Origin: Pseudomonadota bacterium
GTDB taxonomy: Bacteria > Pseudomonadota > Gammaproteobacteria > Burkholderiales > SG8-39
Assembly (NCBI GenBank): GCA_947455195.1
Contig: CANGMI010000007.1
Span: forward strand, 355,252-419,251
Length of the DNA: 64,000 nt
Reading direction: 5' to 3'
In this document: in pieces, positions 16,516 through 25,816 of the stretch
How positions within the stretch are numbered: position 1 is the stretch's first letter
Layout: the number at the start of each line of letters is the position of its first letter
Translations under genes and position numbers: made by a program
Notes under the pieces: model-generated
Told to the model about the DNA's origin: nothing
The model's database searches: none
The model's input: the letters and a program-made list of their open reading frames with translations, nothing else

Positions 16516-17718
16516 TCACTTCTTGCCGTTGAACTCTTTCCAGAAGTCCTTGACGGCCGGGATCGTGTCGATCTCGACGTTGGCCAGTTCGCTACCCACC
16601 TTGCGCGTTTCGCGGATGTACTCGTTCTGCACGATGTCGCGCGTTTCCGGGTCGATCGCGATCGGGCCACGCGGGCTGTTGGGATTGCGATACTCGCGCA
16701 TGATCGCCATGCTCCGATCGGCATCGACCTTGCCTGCCTGCTCGCGAATGGCGGTGTAGATCATGTCCATGCCGTCATAGCTTGCCACCGCCAGGAAGTT
16801 CGGAATCGACTTGGCGCCGTACTCTTTCTTCCACGCGGCCAGGAAAGCCTTGTTGGCAGGGCGATCGCCGGCGGTGGAATAGTGGTGCGCCGAGACCACG
16901 CCGATCGGTGCGTCGCCCATGTTCGGCAGTTCCTCGTCGGAGACGATGTCCCCCGTACCCACGAACTTGATGCCGGCCTTGGCCAGTCCGAGGTCACCGA
17001 ATGCCTTCATGATCTGGGTCGATTGCGGACCACCCGGGATGAAACTGAAGACGATGTCGGGCTTGGCGTCCTTGGCCCGTTGCATGAAGGGAACGAAGTC
17101 AGGGTTACCCACCGGCATGCGTACCTTGCCGACGATCTCCCCGCCACCGCTGGTGAAGCCACGCTCGAAGGCGGCTTCCGAGTCGTGTCCCGGGGCGTAG
17201 TCGCTCACCGCGATGTAGGCGCGCTTGTATTTCTTCGCCGCCCACTGGCCCATCGGGTAGGCCGACTGCCAGAGCGTGAACGAGGAACGCACGATGTAGG
17301 GCGACATGGTGGTGACCACCGAACCGCCGGCATTCATCACGACGAATGGCACCTTGGCCTCGCTCATCAGCGGTGCGATCGCGATCGCGCTCGGGGTCCA
17401 GACCACACCCGCCAGAAACTGCACCCGGTCGCGCACGATCAGTTCCTGGGCCAGTTGCTTGCCCTTGTCCGGGTTCGGTCCGCCATCGTCGCGGGTGATG
17501 AAGTCGACCTTCACGCCGGGGGGCAACTTGTCGGCGTTGAGCTTCATGTAGAGCCGTGCGCCCTTCTCCATCGAGTCGCCCAGGGTCGCCATCGGGCCCG
17601 AGTAGGTCGTGATGAACCCGACCTTCACGGTCTGTGCGTGGACAGGGGCAAGGCAGGCTGCAAGGCAGGTGGCAACGCTGGCTGCTGCGACTCGCAGGGT
17701 CTTTGGCATGCGCTTCAT
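16516..17718 (-). CDS. livK: ABC transporter substrate-binding protein (LivK/HAAT family)
   Basis: This 400-residue periplasmic binding protein has a signal peptide (MKRMPKTLRVAAASVATCLAACLAPVHAQ, cleavage after HAQ). The mature protein starts VKVGFITTYSGPMATLGDSMEKGARLYM and contains the type I PBP segments GVVWTPSAIAIAPLM, PFVVMNAGG and FVGTGDIVSDEELPNMGDAPIGVVSAHHYS. The ATG at 17718 has GGGAGA upstream. It is the first gene of the probable operon livK-H-M-G-F, hydrolase, monooxygenase, dioxygenase, nuclease. Ligand specificity cannot be read; many relatives bind aromatic acids. Confidence 0.92.
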   Translation of the reverse strand: MKRMPKTLRVAAASVATCLAACLAPVHAQTVKVGFITTYSGPMATLGDSMEKGARLYMKLNADKLPPGVKVDFITRDDGGPNPDKGKQLAQELIVRDRVQFLAGVVWTPSAIAIAPLMSEAKVPFVVMNAGGSVVTTMSPYIVRSSFTLWQSAYPMGQWAAKKYKRAYIAVSDYAPGHDSEAAFERGFTSGGGEIVGKVRMPVGNPDFVPFMQRAKDAKPDIVFSFIPGGPQSTQIMKAFGDLGLAKAGIKFVGTGDIVSDEELPNMGDAPIGVVSAHHYSTAGDRPANKAFLAAWKKEYGAKSIPNFLAVASYDGMDMIYTAIREQAGKVDADRSMAIMREYRNPNSPRGPIAIDPETRDIVQNEYIRETRKVGSELANVEIDTIPAVKDFWKEFNGKK

Positions 17719-17857
17719 GGGTGTCTCCCGTGGCCGGATGGCATGGAACCGGATTCTATACACACTGGCCGGTCAATACCGGACACGGCCTTGCACAATC
17801 CACCGCGCCATGCCACGCTCAGCGGTTGGTCCGATGCATCAAGGTACGGGAGGCAGC

Positions 17858-19072
17858 TTGGCCAATCAGGGGCAGTGGGGCCCGGCAGTCGCCGCTCTGA
17901 CCGTCGGCTTTTCAACATTGACGCTGGCAGCGATCTCGATGATCGGACCGGCGGTGCTGGCGCCCGTGGCGACGCGCGAGCTCGGCGTTGCCTCCGAAGG
18001 CATCGGCGTATTTGTTGCGCTCAATTACCTGGTGGCGATGTTCTCGGGCCTGGTCTGTGGCGCCTTCGTCGCCCGCCTCGGGGGCTTGCGCGTCTGCCAG
18101 CTGGCAGTACTCATCGCCGGGCTGGGGCTGTGCCTGGTCGGTCTGGGTCAGGTCTGGCTTGTTCTGCCGGCCGCTGCCTTCATCGGCATCGGCTATGGCT
18201 GGGTCAATCCGTCAGGTTCGCACATCATCGTCGATCGCACCCCTCGCAATCGGCTCGGCATCGTGCTCTCGATCAAGCAGACGGGCGTGCCGGTGGGCGG
18301 TGCGATTGCTGGAGCTATCGTGCCCACGCTCACCCTGCGGTTTGGCTGGGCCGCCACCATCGAGATGCTTGGGGCGGCGTGTATCTTCGCTGCCGTGGCA
18401 TTGGCGCTGGCGCGCAATCTGCTTCGAGAACCGCCTCGGGCCCGACCTGTCGAGCCATTCCGGCTTTCGGTGGGGCTCTTTGCCCGACCGCTCGGGATGG
18501 TGGCCCGTTCTCCGACACTGATGATGCTCGGATTCACATCCCTGGTGTACTCAGGTCTGCAGCTCAATATCACCACCTACCTCGTCTCCTACATGAATGT
18601 GGGTCTGGGCATTCCGCTGGTGACGGCGGGATTGCTCTTCTCGGGCACGCTCATCGCCGGCATCTGCGGGCGCATCTTCTGGGGTGCTGTGGCCGATCGG
18701 ATGCGCAATCCGGTGCGCCTGATGGGCATGCTCGGGGTCGTGAGCGGGTTCTGTTCTGTGGCGCTGCCCTGGGTGGGTGCTACCGGTTCGCTCGTTCTGC
18801 TCGGTGCACTTTTCGTGGTGTACGGGGCGACCGCCGTGGGATGGAATGGCGTGCACATGGCGCTGGTGGCTCGTGCCGCGCCCGACGGTGAGGAAGGAAC
18901 GGCCACCGGCGGCGTGCAATTCCTGACGTTTTTCGGTGCGCTGGCTGCGCCCCCCGTGTTTGCGGTGTGTTCGGCCCTCACAGGCAGCTACGGCATTGCC
19001 TTTGCGCTTTTCGGTGGGGTGGCGTTCGTGCTTGGTCTGGTGCTCTGCCTGTCGCGCCGTCTGGTGGCCTGA
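17858..19072 (+). CDS. MFS transporter
   Basis: This ~404-residue major facilitator has about twelve hydrophobic segments. After helix 2 comes GAFVARLGGLRVCQ in the loop 2-3 position, and GIVLSIKQTGVPVGGAIAGAIVP lies in helix 5, a segment typical of the CynX/NimT-like or aromatic-acid exporter side of the family. The start is uncertain: a TTG at 17858 has a strong GGGAGG site 5 nt upstream, while an ATG at 17834 would add eight residues with a weak site. It diverges from livK and converges on the Bug receptor gene with a 7-nt gap. The substrate is unknown. Confidence 0.87.
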   Translation: MANQGQWGPAVAALTVGFSTLTLAAISMIGPAVLAPVATRELGVASEGIGVFVALNYLVAMFSGLVCGAFVARLGGLRVCQLAVLIAGLGLCLVGLGQVWLVLPAAAFIGIGYGWVNPSGSHIIVDRTPRNRLGIVLSIKQTGVPVGGAIAGAIVPTLTLRFGWAATIEMLGAACIFAAVALALARNLLREPPRARPVEPFRLSVGLFARPLGMVARSPTLMMLGFTSLVYSGLQLNITTYLVSYMNVGLGIPLVTAGLLFSGTLIAGICGRIFWGAVADRMRNPVRLMGMLGVVSGFCSVALPWVGATGSLVLLGALFVVYGATAVGWNGVHMALVARAAPDGEEGTATGGVQFLTFFGALAAPPVFAVCSALTGSYGIAFALFGGVAFVLGLVLCLSRRLVA

Positions 19073-19079
19073 GCCCGGC

Positions 19080-20072
19080 TCAGTCAGCCTGTACACCGGC
19101 CGATTTCACCACCGCCGTCCAGCGTTCGAGTTCGTTCTTCACCAGGGCAGCAAAGTCCGCACTCGATCCTGCCATGGGCTCGGCGCCCTGCGAAGCCAGG
19201 CGTTCGCGTACATCGGGGCTCGCCTGCGCCTGGGCAATCAGGCTGGCGAGCCGTGAAACGATCGTCGCAGGAACGCCTGCGGGTCCGAGAACGCCAAACC
19301 AGGCGCTGACCTCGTAGCCGGGCAGACCCGCTTCGGCGAAGGTAGGCACCCCGGGCAGGTTGGCCGAGCGCTGATGGTCGCTCACTGCCAGGGCTCGCAC
19401 CGAGCCTGCGCGTACCTGGGGGCTTGCGGTGAGTACGAGATCGAACATCATGTTCACCTGGCCCGAGAGGAGGTCGGCCAGCGCCGGTGCCGAGCCCTTG
19501 TAGGGAACATGCATCGTGCGGATGCCAGCCGTGGCATCGAGCAGCGCACCCGCCAGGTGGTTCGATGTACCGCTGCCGGCCGAGGCGTAGGTGAGGGCGT
19601 CAGGTCGGCTTCGCGCCAGCGCGAGGAGCTCGGCGAGCGAACGTGCCGGTACCGAGGGATGCACGAGGAGCGCAAACGGAATCGATGCCAGGGGCGCCAC
19701 GGGGGTGAAGTCGCGGATCGGGTCGTAGCCGACCCGTCGGTTCAAGGCCGGGTTGATGGCGTGCGAACTGACCGTGCCCAGCAGAAAGACCTGCCCGTCG
19801 GCTGCCGCCTGCGCGACGGCCAGCGTCCCGATGGCCGTACCCGCGCCGGCGCGGTTCTCGATGATCCAGGGCTGACCGCTCAGTTCGGCGAGCTTCTGGC
19901 CGAAGGCCCGGGCCAGGATGTCGGCTGAGCCACCCGGCGGGTAGGGCACGACCAGTCGCACGGCACGGCTGGGCCAGACTGGCGCCTGAACCTGTGCCTC
20001 CACGCCGATGCCGGCAGCCGCAAGCAGGAGGCCGCTCAATACGCGGTGAGCCGCTCGTGGCAGGGCTGCCAT
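19080..20072 (-). CDS. Bug-family tripartite tricarboxylate transporter receptor
   Basis: This 330-residue periplasmic solute receptor of the Bug/TctC family has a signal peptide (LSGLLLAAAGIGVEAQ) and the family signature WPSRAVRLVVPYPPGGSADILARAFGQKLAELSGQPWIIENRAGAGTAIG, then HVPYKGSAPALADLLSGQVNMMFD. Such receptors are hugely expanded in Burkholderiales and often occur without the TctAB membrane genes, as here. Its start codon overlaps the stop of the ferritin-like gene by 1 nt, which suggests co-expression. The ligand is unknown. Confidence 0.92.
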   Translation of the reverse strand: MAALPRAAHRVLSGLLLAAAGIGVEAQVQAPVWPSRAVRLVVPYPPGGSADILARAFGQKLAELSGQPWIIENRAGAGTAIGTLAVAQAAADGQVFLLGTVSSHAINPALNRRVGYDPIRDFTPVAPLASIPFALLVHPSVPARSLAELLALARSRPDALTYASAGSGTSNHLAGALLDATAGIRTMHVPYKGSAPALADLLSGQVNMMFDLVLTASPQVRAGSVRALAVSDHQRSANLPGVPTFAEAGLPGYEVSAWFGVLGPAGVPATIVSRLASLIAQAQASPDVRERLASQGAEPMAGSSADFAALVKNELERWTAVVKSAGVQAD

Positions 20073-20995
20073 CAGTGTGCCGCCGGCCCGTCGATCTCGG
20101 GGATGGCGGGTATCTGCACGCCCCAGGGCGCCACATCGGCACGAATCCGATCGACGCCGCGCCGGATGATGGCAATTTCATCGTCCGGGTGCGTGGCACC
20201 CAGACCCCATTCGGCCGCCAGTGCCCGGTTGTGTCCGGAGCGGGCGCGTTCATCAGCCGGCAGGTTGACTACCGCGTAGACGCCCGAGAGCAGTGATCCG
20301 CGCAGTTTCTTGGAGACCTTGGCCCCCAGCAGATCCTTTTCGGCCTGGTCGAGATCGCTGAAGAAGCGCCGCATGATCAGTCGACCGAACTGGATGTGGC
20401 GGGCCTCGTCTCTCAGGATCAGTCGGCAGGCTTCCCGAATCGACTCGAACCGTGCATTCTCGTAGCGCGCTTGCAGGAGTTCGCCCGACAACTGCTCGAA
20501 CAGGGTATTCACCGCCAGACCGGCAAAGAACGACATCTGGCGTTCGTCACGTTCGTCATGAAAGCGCGGAATGATGGCCTGGAAGTAGTCGGCGCTGGGG
20601 GTGGCCTGATAGTCGGCCGTCGCACCCCCGATGGCACGTGCCACCCGGAACGAGGCCTCGTGGTGGCGCAATTCCTCGGCGATGAAGTTGGTGATGTGCT
20701 GCTTCACCTCGAAAGGTTGATGCGTGAAGATGGCATCGCGCAGGCGTTCGGCCCCGTAAGGGGTGGCGCCATGCTCCATCCAGGCGCGCAGCGACCACCA
20801 CTCGGCACCGGCGGCTCGCACTTCGGGGGGGAGTTCGGCATCGCGCACATCGGCAAAGTCGATGGCGGCCGGGTCCCACGCCAGCGCACGGGCCTGTTCG
20901 CACAGCGTCCAGATGTCGGGGTAGCGCATCTCGGCCACGATGGGGTACGGGTTGGGGACCTGGGCGATTTCTTCGAGCAAGGAGGGCTGCATCAT
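20072..20995 (-). CDS. Ferritin-like di-iron protein of unknown role
   Basis: This 307-residue, mostly helical protein carries the paired carboxylate/His motifs of ferritin-like di-iron enzymes: EELRHHEASFR (about residues 107-117) and RDEARHIQFGRL (about 195-206), with Glu residues in EQLSGELLQARYE between them. This pattern fits an AurF-like N-oxygenase or an R2-like oxidase, but I cannot name the reaction. There is no signal peptide. GAGG precedes the ATG (a second ATG follows at once). It is the first gene of a pair with the Bug receptor, overlapping it by 1 nt, so a link to metabolism of the imported ligand is possible. Confidence 0.75.
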   Translation of the reverse strand: MMQPSLLEEIAQVPNPYPIVAEMRYPDIWTLCEQARALAWDPAAIDFADVRDAELPPEVRAAGAEWWSLRAWMEHGATPYGAERLRDAIFTHQPFEVKQHITNFIAEELRHHEASFRVARAIGGATADYQATPSADYFQAIIPRFHDERDERQMSFFAGLAVNTLFEQLSGELLQARYENARFESIREACRLILRDEARHIQFGRLIMRRFFSDLDQAEKDLLGAKVSKKLRGSLLSGVYAVVNLPADERARSGHNRALAAEWGLGATHPDDEIAIIRRGVDRIRADVAPWGVQIPAIPEIDGPAAH

Positions 20996-21186
20996 CGAAT
21001 CCTCTTGGGTGCCCGTCCGGCGCTACGGGTGGTGTGATCGGTGCCTCGCGCGGCGGCTGTGCAGTCAGTGCGCTGACCCGGTGCCGTCCGTGCGGGCCAG
21101 ATCGTCGCGCAGCGTCTGATCGGCCTCGCCATGACGCATGGCCCCAAGGCTATCATGGGATCCATGTCCTGCAGGAGATCGATGCC

Positions 21187-22212
21187 ATGAGCCTGAACTC
21201 TGCTGGCGCCGAGCCGCCGGGTCGCCTGCCTGTGTCTGCAAACGGCGGGGGCGAGGCGGCGACGCCACCCGACACGTCGATCGCAGCCAAGTTGCAGGCG
21301 TTGCTCGAACGATGCCGTGGGCTCGTGCCGGTTCGTACCGCCGTCGTACACCCCTGTGACGCCGAGTCGCTGTCCGCCGCTCTGGAGGCCACGCGGCTGG
21401 GGCTGATCGATCCGGTGATCGTGGCACCGCGTGCTCGCCTGCAGGCGATGGCGGCAGGCGCCGGCCTTGATATCGGTCGCTGGCCGATCATCGACACGGC
21501 GCACAGCCACGATTCGGCCGCGCAGGCCGTCGCACTCGTGCGGGCAGGCAAGGCCGAGGTGTTGATGAAGGGCAGCCTTCACAGTGATGAACTGCTCACC
21601 GAGGTGATCCATCCGGCCACGGGCCTTCGGACCGCGCGACGGGTCAGTCACTGCTTCGTGATGGACGTGCCGGGTTACCCGCGCCTGCTCATCATCACCG
21701 ACGCAGCCGTCAATATTGCGCCGACACTGGCCGAGAAGGTCGACATCGTCCAGAACGCGATCGATCTTGCCGCCACACTGGGCTTCGATCCGGTTCGGGT
21801 TGCGGTGCTCTCGGCGATGGAAACCGTGAATCCGGCGGTACCCTCGACCATCGAGGCAGCGGCCCTGTGCAAGATGGCCGATCGGGGGCAGATTGTCGGT
21901 GCCCTCGTTGACGGTCCCCTGGCGATGGACAATGCCATCAGCCTTGATGCCGTTCGCATCAAGCACATCGAATCGACGGTAGCGGGTCGGGCCAACGTCC
22001 TGCTCGTTCCCGATCTGGAAGCGGGCAACATGCTTGCCAAGAGTCTGAGTTTTCTTTCGCGTGCCGAGGCCGCCGGCGTGGTGATGGGGGCCAGGGTGCC
22101 TGTTGTCCTGCCCAGTCGCGCCGACAGTCTCGCGTCAAGGCTCGCCGGATGCGCGGTGGCCGCGCTCCTCGCCCACGCTCGTCGCGCGGCTGCCGCCCAG
22201 GCGATTCGCTGA
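21187..22212 (+). CDS. Phosphate acetyl/butyryltransferase family protein
   Basis: This 341-residue protein has the PTA/PTB domain: TAVVHPCDAESLSAALEATRLGLIDPVIVAP, AEVLMKGSLHSDELLTEVI, HCFVMDVPGYPRLLIITDAAVNIAPTLAEK, GALVDGPLAMDNAIS and LVPDLEAGNMLAKSLSFLS. It transfers an acyl group between CoA and phosphate. Many relatives carry an extra N-terminal MaoC domain (the bifunctional hydratase/transacetylase form); here only about 35 low-complexity residues precede the domain. CAGGAG precedes the ATG. The next gene, an acetate kinase, starts on the base after its stop codon, giving an acyl-CoA to acyl-phosphate to acid plus ATP pair. Confidence 0.9.
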   Translation: MSLNSAGAEPPGRLPVSANGGGEAATPPDTSIAAKLQALLERCRGLVPVRTAVVHPCDAESLSAALEATRLGLIDPVIVAPRARLQAMAAGAGLDIGRWPIIDTAHSHDSAAQAVALVRAGKAEVLMKGSLHSDELLTEVIHPATGLRTARRVSHCFVMDVPGYPRLLIITDAAVNIAPTLAEKVDIVQNAIDLAATLGFDPVRVAVLSAMETVNPAVPSTIEAAALCKMADRGQIVGALVDGPLAMDNAISLDAVRIKHIESTVAGRANVLLVPDLEAGNMLAKSLSFLSRAEAAGVVMGARVPVVLPSRADSLASRLAGCAVAALLAHARRAAAAQAIR

Positions 22213-23391
22213 GTGGCCCACGACCTGCTCGTCCTCAATGCGGGTTCATCGACCCTCAAGTTCGCGCTTTTCGAGGCGAGCGAAGCCCGCCAGACGAACG
22301 AGGGTCGGGAGGCGACGCACGGACTCCCCTGCCTGCTGCGCGGCGAGATCGACCTGCACGCCCCGGCGGTGCAAGGCCACGATGGAGCGCTGGCAGCAGT
22401 TCTCGAGCGCATCGATCGGCAACTGGACGGGGCGCCTCTTGCAGCGGCAGCCCATCGCGTGGTGCATGGCGGTGAGCACTTTTCCGCTCCGGTTCTGGTC
22501 GATGCCCGGGTGCTGGCCGATCTGCACCGGCTCGAATCGCTGGCACCGCTGCATCAACCGGCCAATCTCGCAGCCATCGAGGCACTCGAGCGTCTGATGC
22601 CCGGTTTGCCCCAGATCGCCTGCTTCGATACGGCCTTTCATCGTGGTCAGCCCTGGGTTGCGCAGGCGCTCGCGCTGCCGGCAGCCGTGACTGCACGCGG
22701 CGTACGCCGCTACGGTTTTCATGGTCTGTCGTTCGAGTCGATCGTTGCCCAGTTCGCGCGGCACGACGCGAGCCTCGTTGAGGCACGGGTGATCGTGCTC
22801 CACCTGGGCAGTGGCTCGAGCCTGTGCGCGATCGACAAGGGGCGCAGCGTGGCCACCACGATGGGCTTCAGCGCGCTCGAAGGAATACCGATGGGCACCC
22901 GTCCGGGCAGCCTCGACCCCGGCGTGCTGCTGTGGCTGGCCGACCACATGGCCCTCGACACCCGGGCGATCGAGCACATGCTCTATCGCGAGTCGGGACT
23001 CCTGGGCGTCTCCGGCCTCTCGGCGGACATGCGGGTGCTGGAGGCGAGCAGTGACCCCCAGGCCGCGCGGGCGATCGACCTGTGGGTCTATCGCATCGGT
23101 CGTGAGATCGGTTCGCTCGCCGCCGCCCTGGGTGGAGTCGATGCGTTGGTCTTTACGGCGGGCATCGGCGAGAACAGCGCTTCAGCCCGCGCCCGCATTG
23201 CTGCCGCAGCCGCCTGGCTGGGTGTCGAGATCGATCCGGCGGCCAACCGTGAGCCTCGCCCGCGCATCAGCACGAGTGCCAGTCGCGTGGCTGCATGGGT
23301 GATGCCCACCGATGAAGAGGGGGTGATCGCACGCCAGGCCCTGGCGCTTGTCGCTCGTCACCCCCGCGTCACTGGTCGTGGTTCCTCCTAG
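22213..23391 (+). CDS. ackA: Acetate/propionate kinase
   Basis: This 392-residue kinase of the ASKHA fold is complete: [12 protein letters not shown] at the N-terminus, [87 protein letters not shown] and [16 protein letters not shown]. It starts with GTG immediately after the upstream TGA, so it must be translationally coupled. It converts acyl phosphate plus ADP to acid plus ATP, or the reverse. The C-terminus overlaps the convergent radical SAM gene by 4 nt. Confidence 0.94.
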   Translation: MAHDLLVLNAGSSTLKFALFEASEARQTNEGREATHGLPCLLRGEIDLHAPAVQGHDGALAAVLERIDRQLDGAPLAAAAHRVVHGGEHFSAPVLVDARVLADLHRLESLAPLHQPANLAAIEALERLMPGLPQIACFDTAFHRGQPWVAQALALPAAVTARGVRRYGFHGLSFESIVAQFARHDASLVEARVIVLHLGSGSSLCAIDKGRSVATTMGFSALEGIPMGTRPGSLDPGVLLWLADHMALDTRAIEHMLYRESGLLGVSGLSADMRVLEASSDPQAARAIDLWVYRIGREIGSLAAALGGVDALVFTAGIGENSASARARIAAAAAWLGVEIDPAANREPRPRISTSASRVAAWVMPTDEEGVIARQALALVARHPRVTGRGSS

Positions 23392-25811
23392 CGCCGCCCG
23401 CGCCCGACCGGACTGCCTGGTTTTCGTGCCGGCACGGCCGGAAGTCCGGTGTGCTGGGTTCTGAAGGGCTGCGCAGCGCTCGAGCTTCGCCGAGTACCTG
23501 GTTTGCCGCCTGCCCTGGTGGGCACTCGGGCGCCCGCGCCTGCTCGCTCATTGGCGACCACACTGCCTGGACCGGTGCGTGGTTGGCCTTCTGCGCCGAT
23601 TCTGCCTGCCTTGAGCGGTCTGTCCGGCCCGGCGGTTGCAGTCGCAGAGGCCGCCGCGGGCCCCGACCGACGGCGTCTGCCCTCGGGCTGTTCGAGCGAT
23701 CCGGCCGGTTGCCAGGTCGGGATGAGCTGATGCTTGCCACTCCCGATGAGGTCGGTGCGACCCATGCGCCGCAACGCCTCGCGCAGCATGGGCCAATTGG
23801 CTGCATCGTGATACCGCAGGAAGGCCTTGTGCAGGCGGCGCTGGCGCATACCCTTGGGAATGTAGACCGTTTCGCTGTCGCGAGTGATGCGACGCAGGGG
23901 GTTGCGCTCGCTGTGATACATGGCGCTTGCCGTCGACATTGGCGACGGCAGGAAAGCCTGTACCTGGTCTGCCCGAAAGCCATGCTGCTTGAGCCAGAGG
24001 GCCAGTTCGAGCATGTCCTCGTCGGTCGTGCCCGGATGGGCCGCGATGAAATACGGGATCAGGTACTGCTCCTTGCCCGCCTGTCTCGAATAGCGGTCGA
24101 ACATCGTCTTGAAGGCGTCATAGGTCCCGACGCCCGGTTTCATCATCTTCGACAATGGCCCTTCGCTGATCGCCTCCGGGGCAATCTTGAGGTATCCACC
24201 CACATGATGCTGGGCGAGTTCCTTCACATACTCGGGTGATTCGATCGCGAGGTCATAGCGCACACCGGATGCAATCAGCACCTTCTTGATGCCGGGCAGG
24301 GTGCGCGCACGTCGGTACAACTTGATCAGCGGGCTGTGATCGGTGTTGAGGTTGGGGCATACACCCGGAAAGACGCACGAGGGGCGACGACAGGCCGACT
24401 CGATCTCACGCGATTTGCAGGCGATACGCCACATGTTGGCGGTAGGGCCGCCCAGATCGGAAATGACGCCGGTGAAACCGGGCACGGTGTCGCGCACCGT
24501 CTCGATCTCGCGAATGATCGAATCTTCCGACCGGTTCTGGATGATGCGTCCCTCGTGCTCGGTAATCGAGCAGAAGGTGCAACCGCCAAAACAGCCGCGC
24601 TGGATCGCGATCGAGAACCGGATCATCTCGTAGGCGGGCAGCTTCGCGTCGCCGTAGGAGGGGTGCGGCCGGCGCTGGTAAGGCAGTTCGTACACCCAGT
24701 CCATCTCGGGCGTGGTGAGCGGAATGGGGGGAGGATTGAGCCAGACGTCGCGGTCGCCGTGGCGCTGGACGAGTGCGCGCGCATTGCCCGGATTGGCTTC
24801 CACATGGAGGATGCGCGAAGCGTGGGCATAGAGCACCGGGTCGTTCACGACCTGGTCGTAAGCGGGCATGCGGATGACGCTGTTGGCACGATCGGTGTTC
24901 TTCACGTCGCCGGCGCGCCGCACTGGCAGAAATCGTACCGGCACCGCGTTCCCGCTCGGTACGATGCCGCGTGTGGTCGGATCCTGGGAAGGGTCGGTGC
25001 TCGCGCCTGCCTTCGCGCCCGGCAGGGGTTCCATGGCATAGGGGTCGATCGGCGGGGCCAGGGGGCCGGGGGTATCAATCGTGGTCGAGTCGATCTCGAT
25101 CCAGCCATCGGGTACACCATCACGCACGAACGCAGTGCCACGCACATCGGTGATGGCGCTGGCGGGTTCGCCATTGGCGAGGCGGTGCGCCACTTCGATG
25201 AGTGCCCGCTCGGCGTTGCCGTAGAGGAGCAGATCCCCGCGGGCATCGAGCAGGATCGAGCGTCGTACCTTCTCCGACCAGTAGTCGAAATGCGCAATGC
25301 GCCGAAGCGATGCCTCGATGCCACCAAGGACGATCGTTGCGTCGGCAAAGGCCTCACGCACCCGCTGGGCATAGACGATCACCGAGCGATCGGGTCGTTT
25401 GCCCGCTTCTCCCCCCGGGGTGTAGGCGTCATCGGAGCGGATGCGCCGGTCGGAGGTGTAACGGTTCACCATCGAGTCCATGTTGCCGGCGGTGATGCCG
25501 AAGAACACGGTGGGCTTGCCCAGGGCCCGGAAGGCCTCCGGGCTGTGCCAGTCGGGTTGCGCGATGATGCCTACCCTGAAACCCTGGGCTTCGAGCACGC
25601 GGCCCACGATGGCCATCCCGAAACTCGGATGGTCGACATAGGCATCGCCAGTCACGAGGATGACGTCGCAGGCATCCCAGCCCAGTTCGTCCATCTCGGC
25701 ACGGCTCATTGGCAGGAAGGGGGCAGGCCCCAGGCGCGTTGCCCAGCGTTTTCGCCACGAGAAGATCTCGCGCGGGGCTTTCAGGGCGGGCAGGGCATGG
25801 CTCACGGGCAC
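23388..25811 (-). CDS. YgiQ-family radical SAM protein
   Basis: At 807 residues it has the YgiQ/UPF0313 layout: an N-terminal block ending [53 protein letters not shown], then the radical SAM cluster motif in [19 protein letters not shown] (CxxxCxxC) and [23 protein letters not shown]. The [4Fe-4S] cluster would cleave SAM; the substrate of the family is not known to me. The final ~130 residues are low-complexity, basic and Gly/Ala/Pro/Arg-rich, likely unstructured and possibly nucleic-acid binding. It ends inside ackA (4-nt convergent overlap) and lies 5 nt from the gamma-glutamyltransferase stop. Confidence 0.9.
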   Translation of the reverse strand: MPVSHALPALKAPREIFSWRKRWATRLGPAPFLPMSRAEMDELGWDACDVILVTGDAYVDHPSFGMAIVGRVLEAQGFRVGIIAQPDWHSPEAFRALGKPTVFFGITAGNMDSMVNRYTSDRRIRSDDAYTPGGEAGKRPDRSVIVYAQRVREAFADATIVLGGIEASLRRIAHFDYWSEKVRRSILLDARGDLLLYGNAERALIEVAHRLANGEPASAITDVRGTAFVRDGVPDGWIEIDSTTIDTPGPLAPPIDPYAMEPLPGAKAGASTDPSQDPTTRGIVPSGNAVPVRFLPVRRAGDVKNTDRANSVIRMPAYDQVVNDPVLYAHASRILHVEANPGNARALVQRHGDRDVWLNPPPIPLTTPEMDWVYELPYQRRPHPSYGDAKLPAYEMIRFSIAIQRGCFGGCTFCSITEHEGRIIQNRSEDSIIREIETVRDTVPGFTGVISDLGGPTANMWRIACKSREIESACRRPSCVFPGVCPNLNTDHSPLIKLYRRARTLPGIKKVLIASGVRYDLAIESPEYVKELAQHHVGGYLKIAPEAISEGPLSKMMKPGVGTYDAFKTMFDRYSRQAGKEQYLIPYFIAAHPGTTDEDMLELALWLKQHGFRADQVQAFLPSPMSTASAMYHSERNPLRRITRDSETVYIPKGMRQRRLHKAFLRYHDAANWPMLREALRRMGRTDLIGSGKHQLIPTWQPAGSLEQPEGRRRRSGPAAASATATAGPDRPLKAGRIGAEGQPRTGPGSVVANERAGAGARVPTRAGGKPGTRRSSSAAQPFRTQHTGLPAVPARKPGSPVGRGRR

Positions 25812-25816
25812 TTGAC

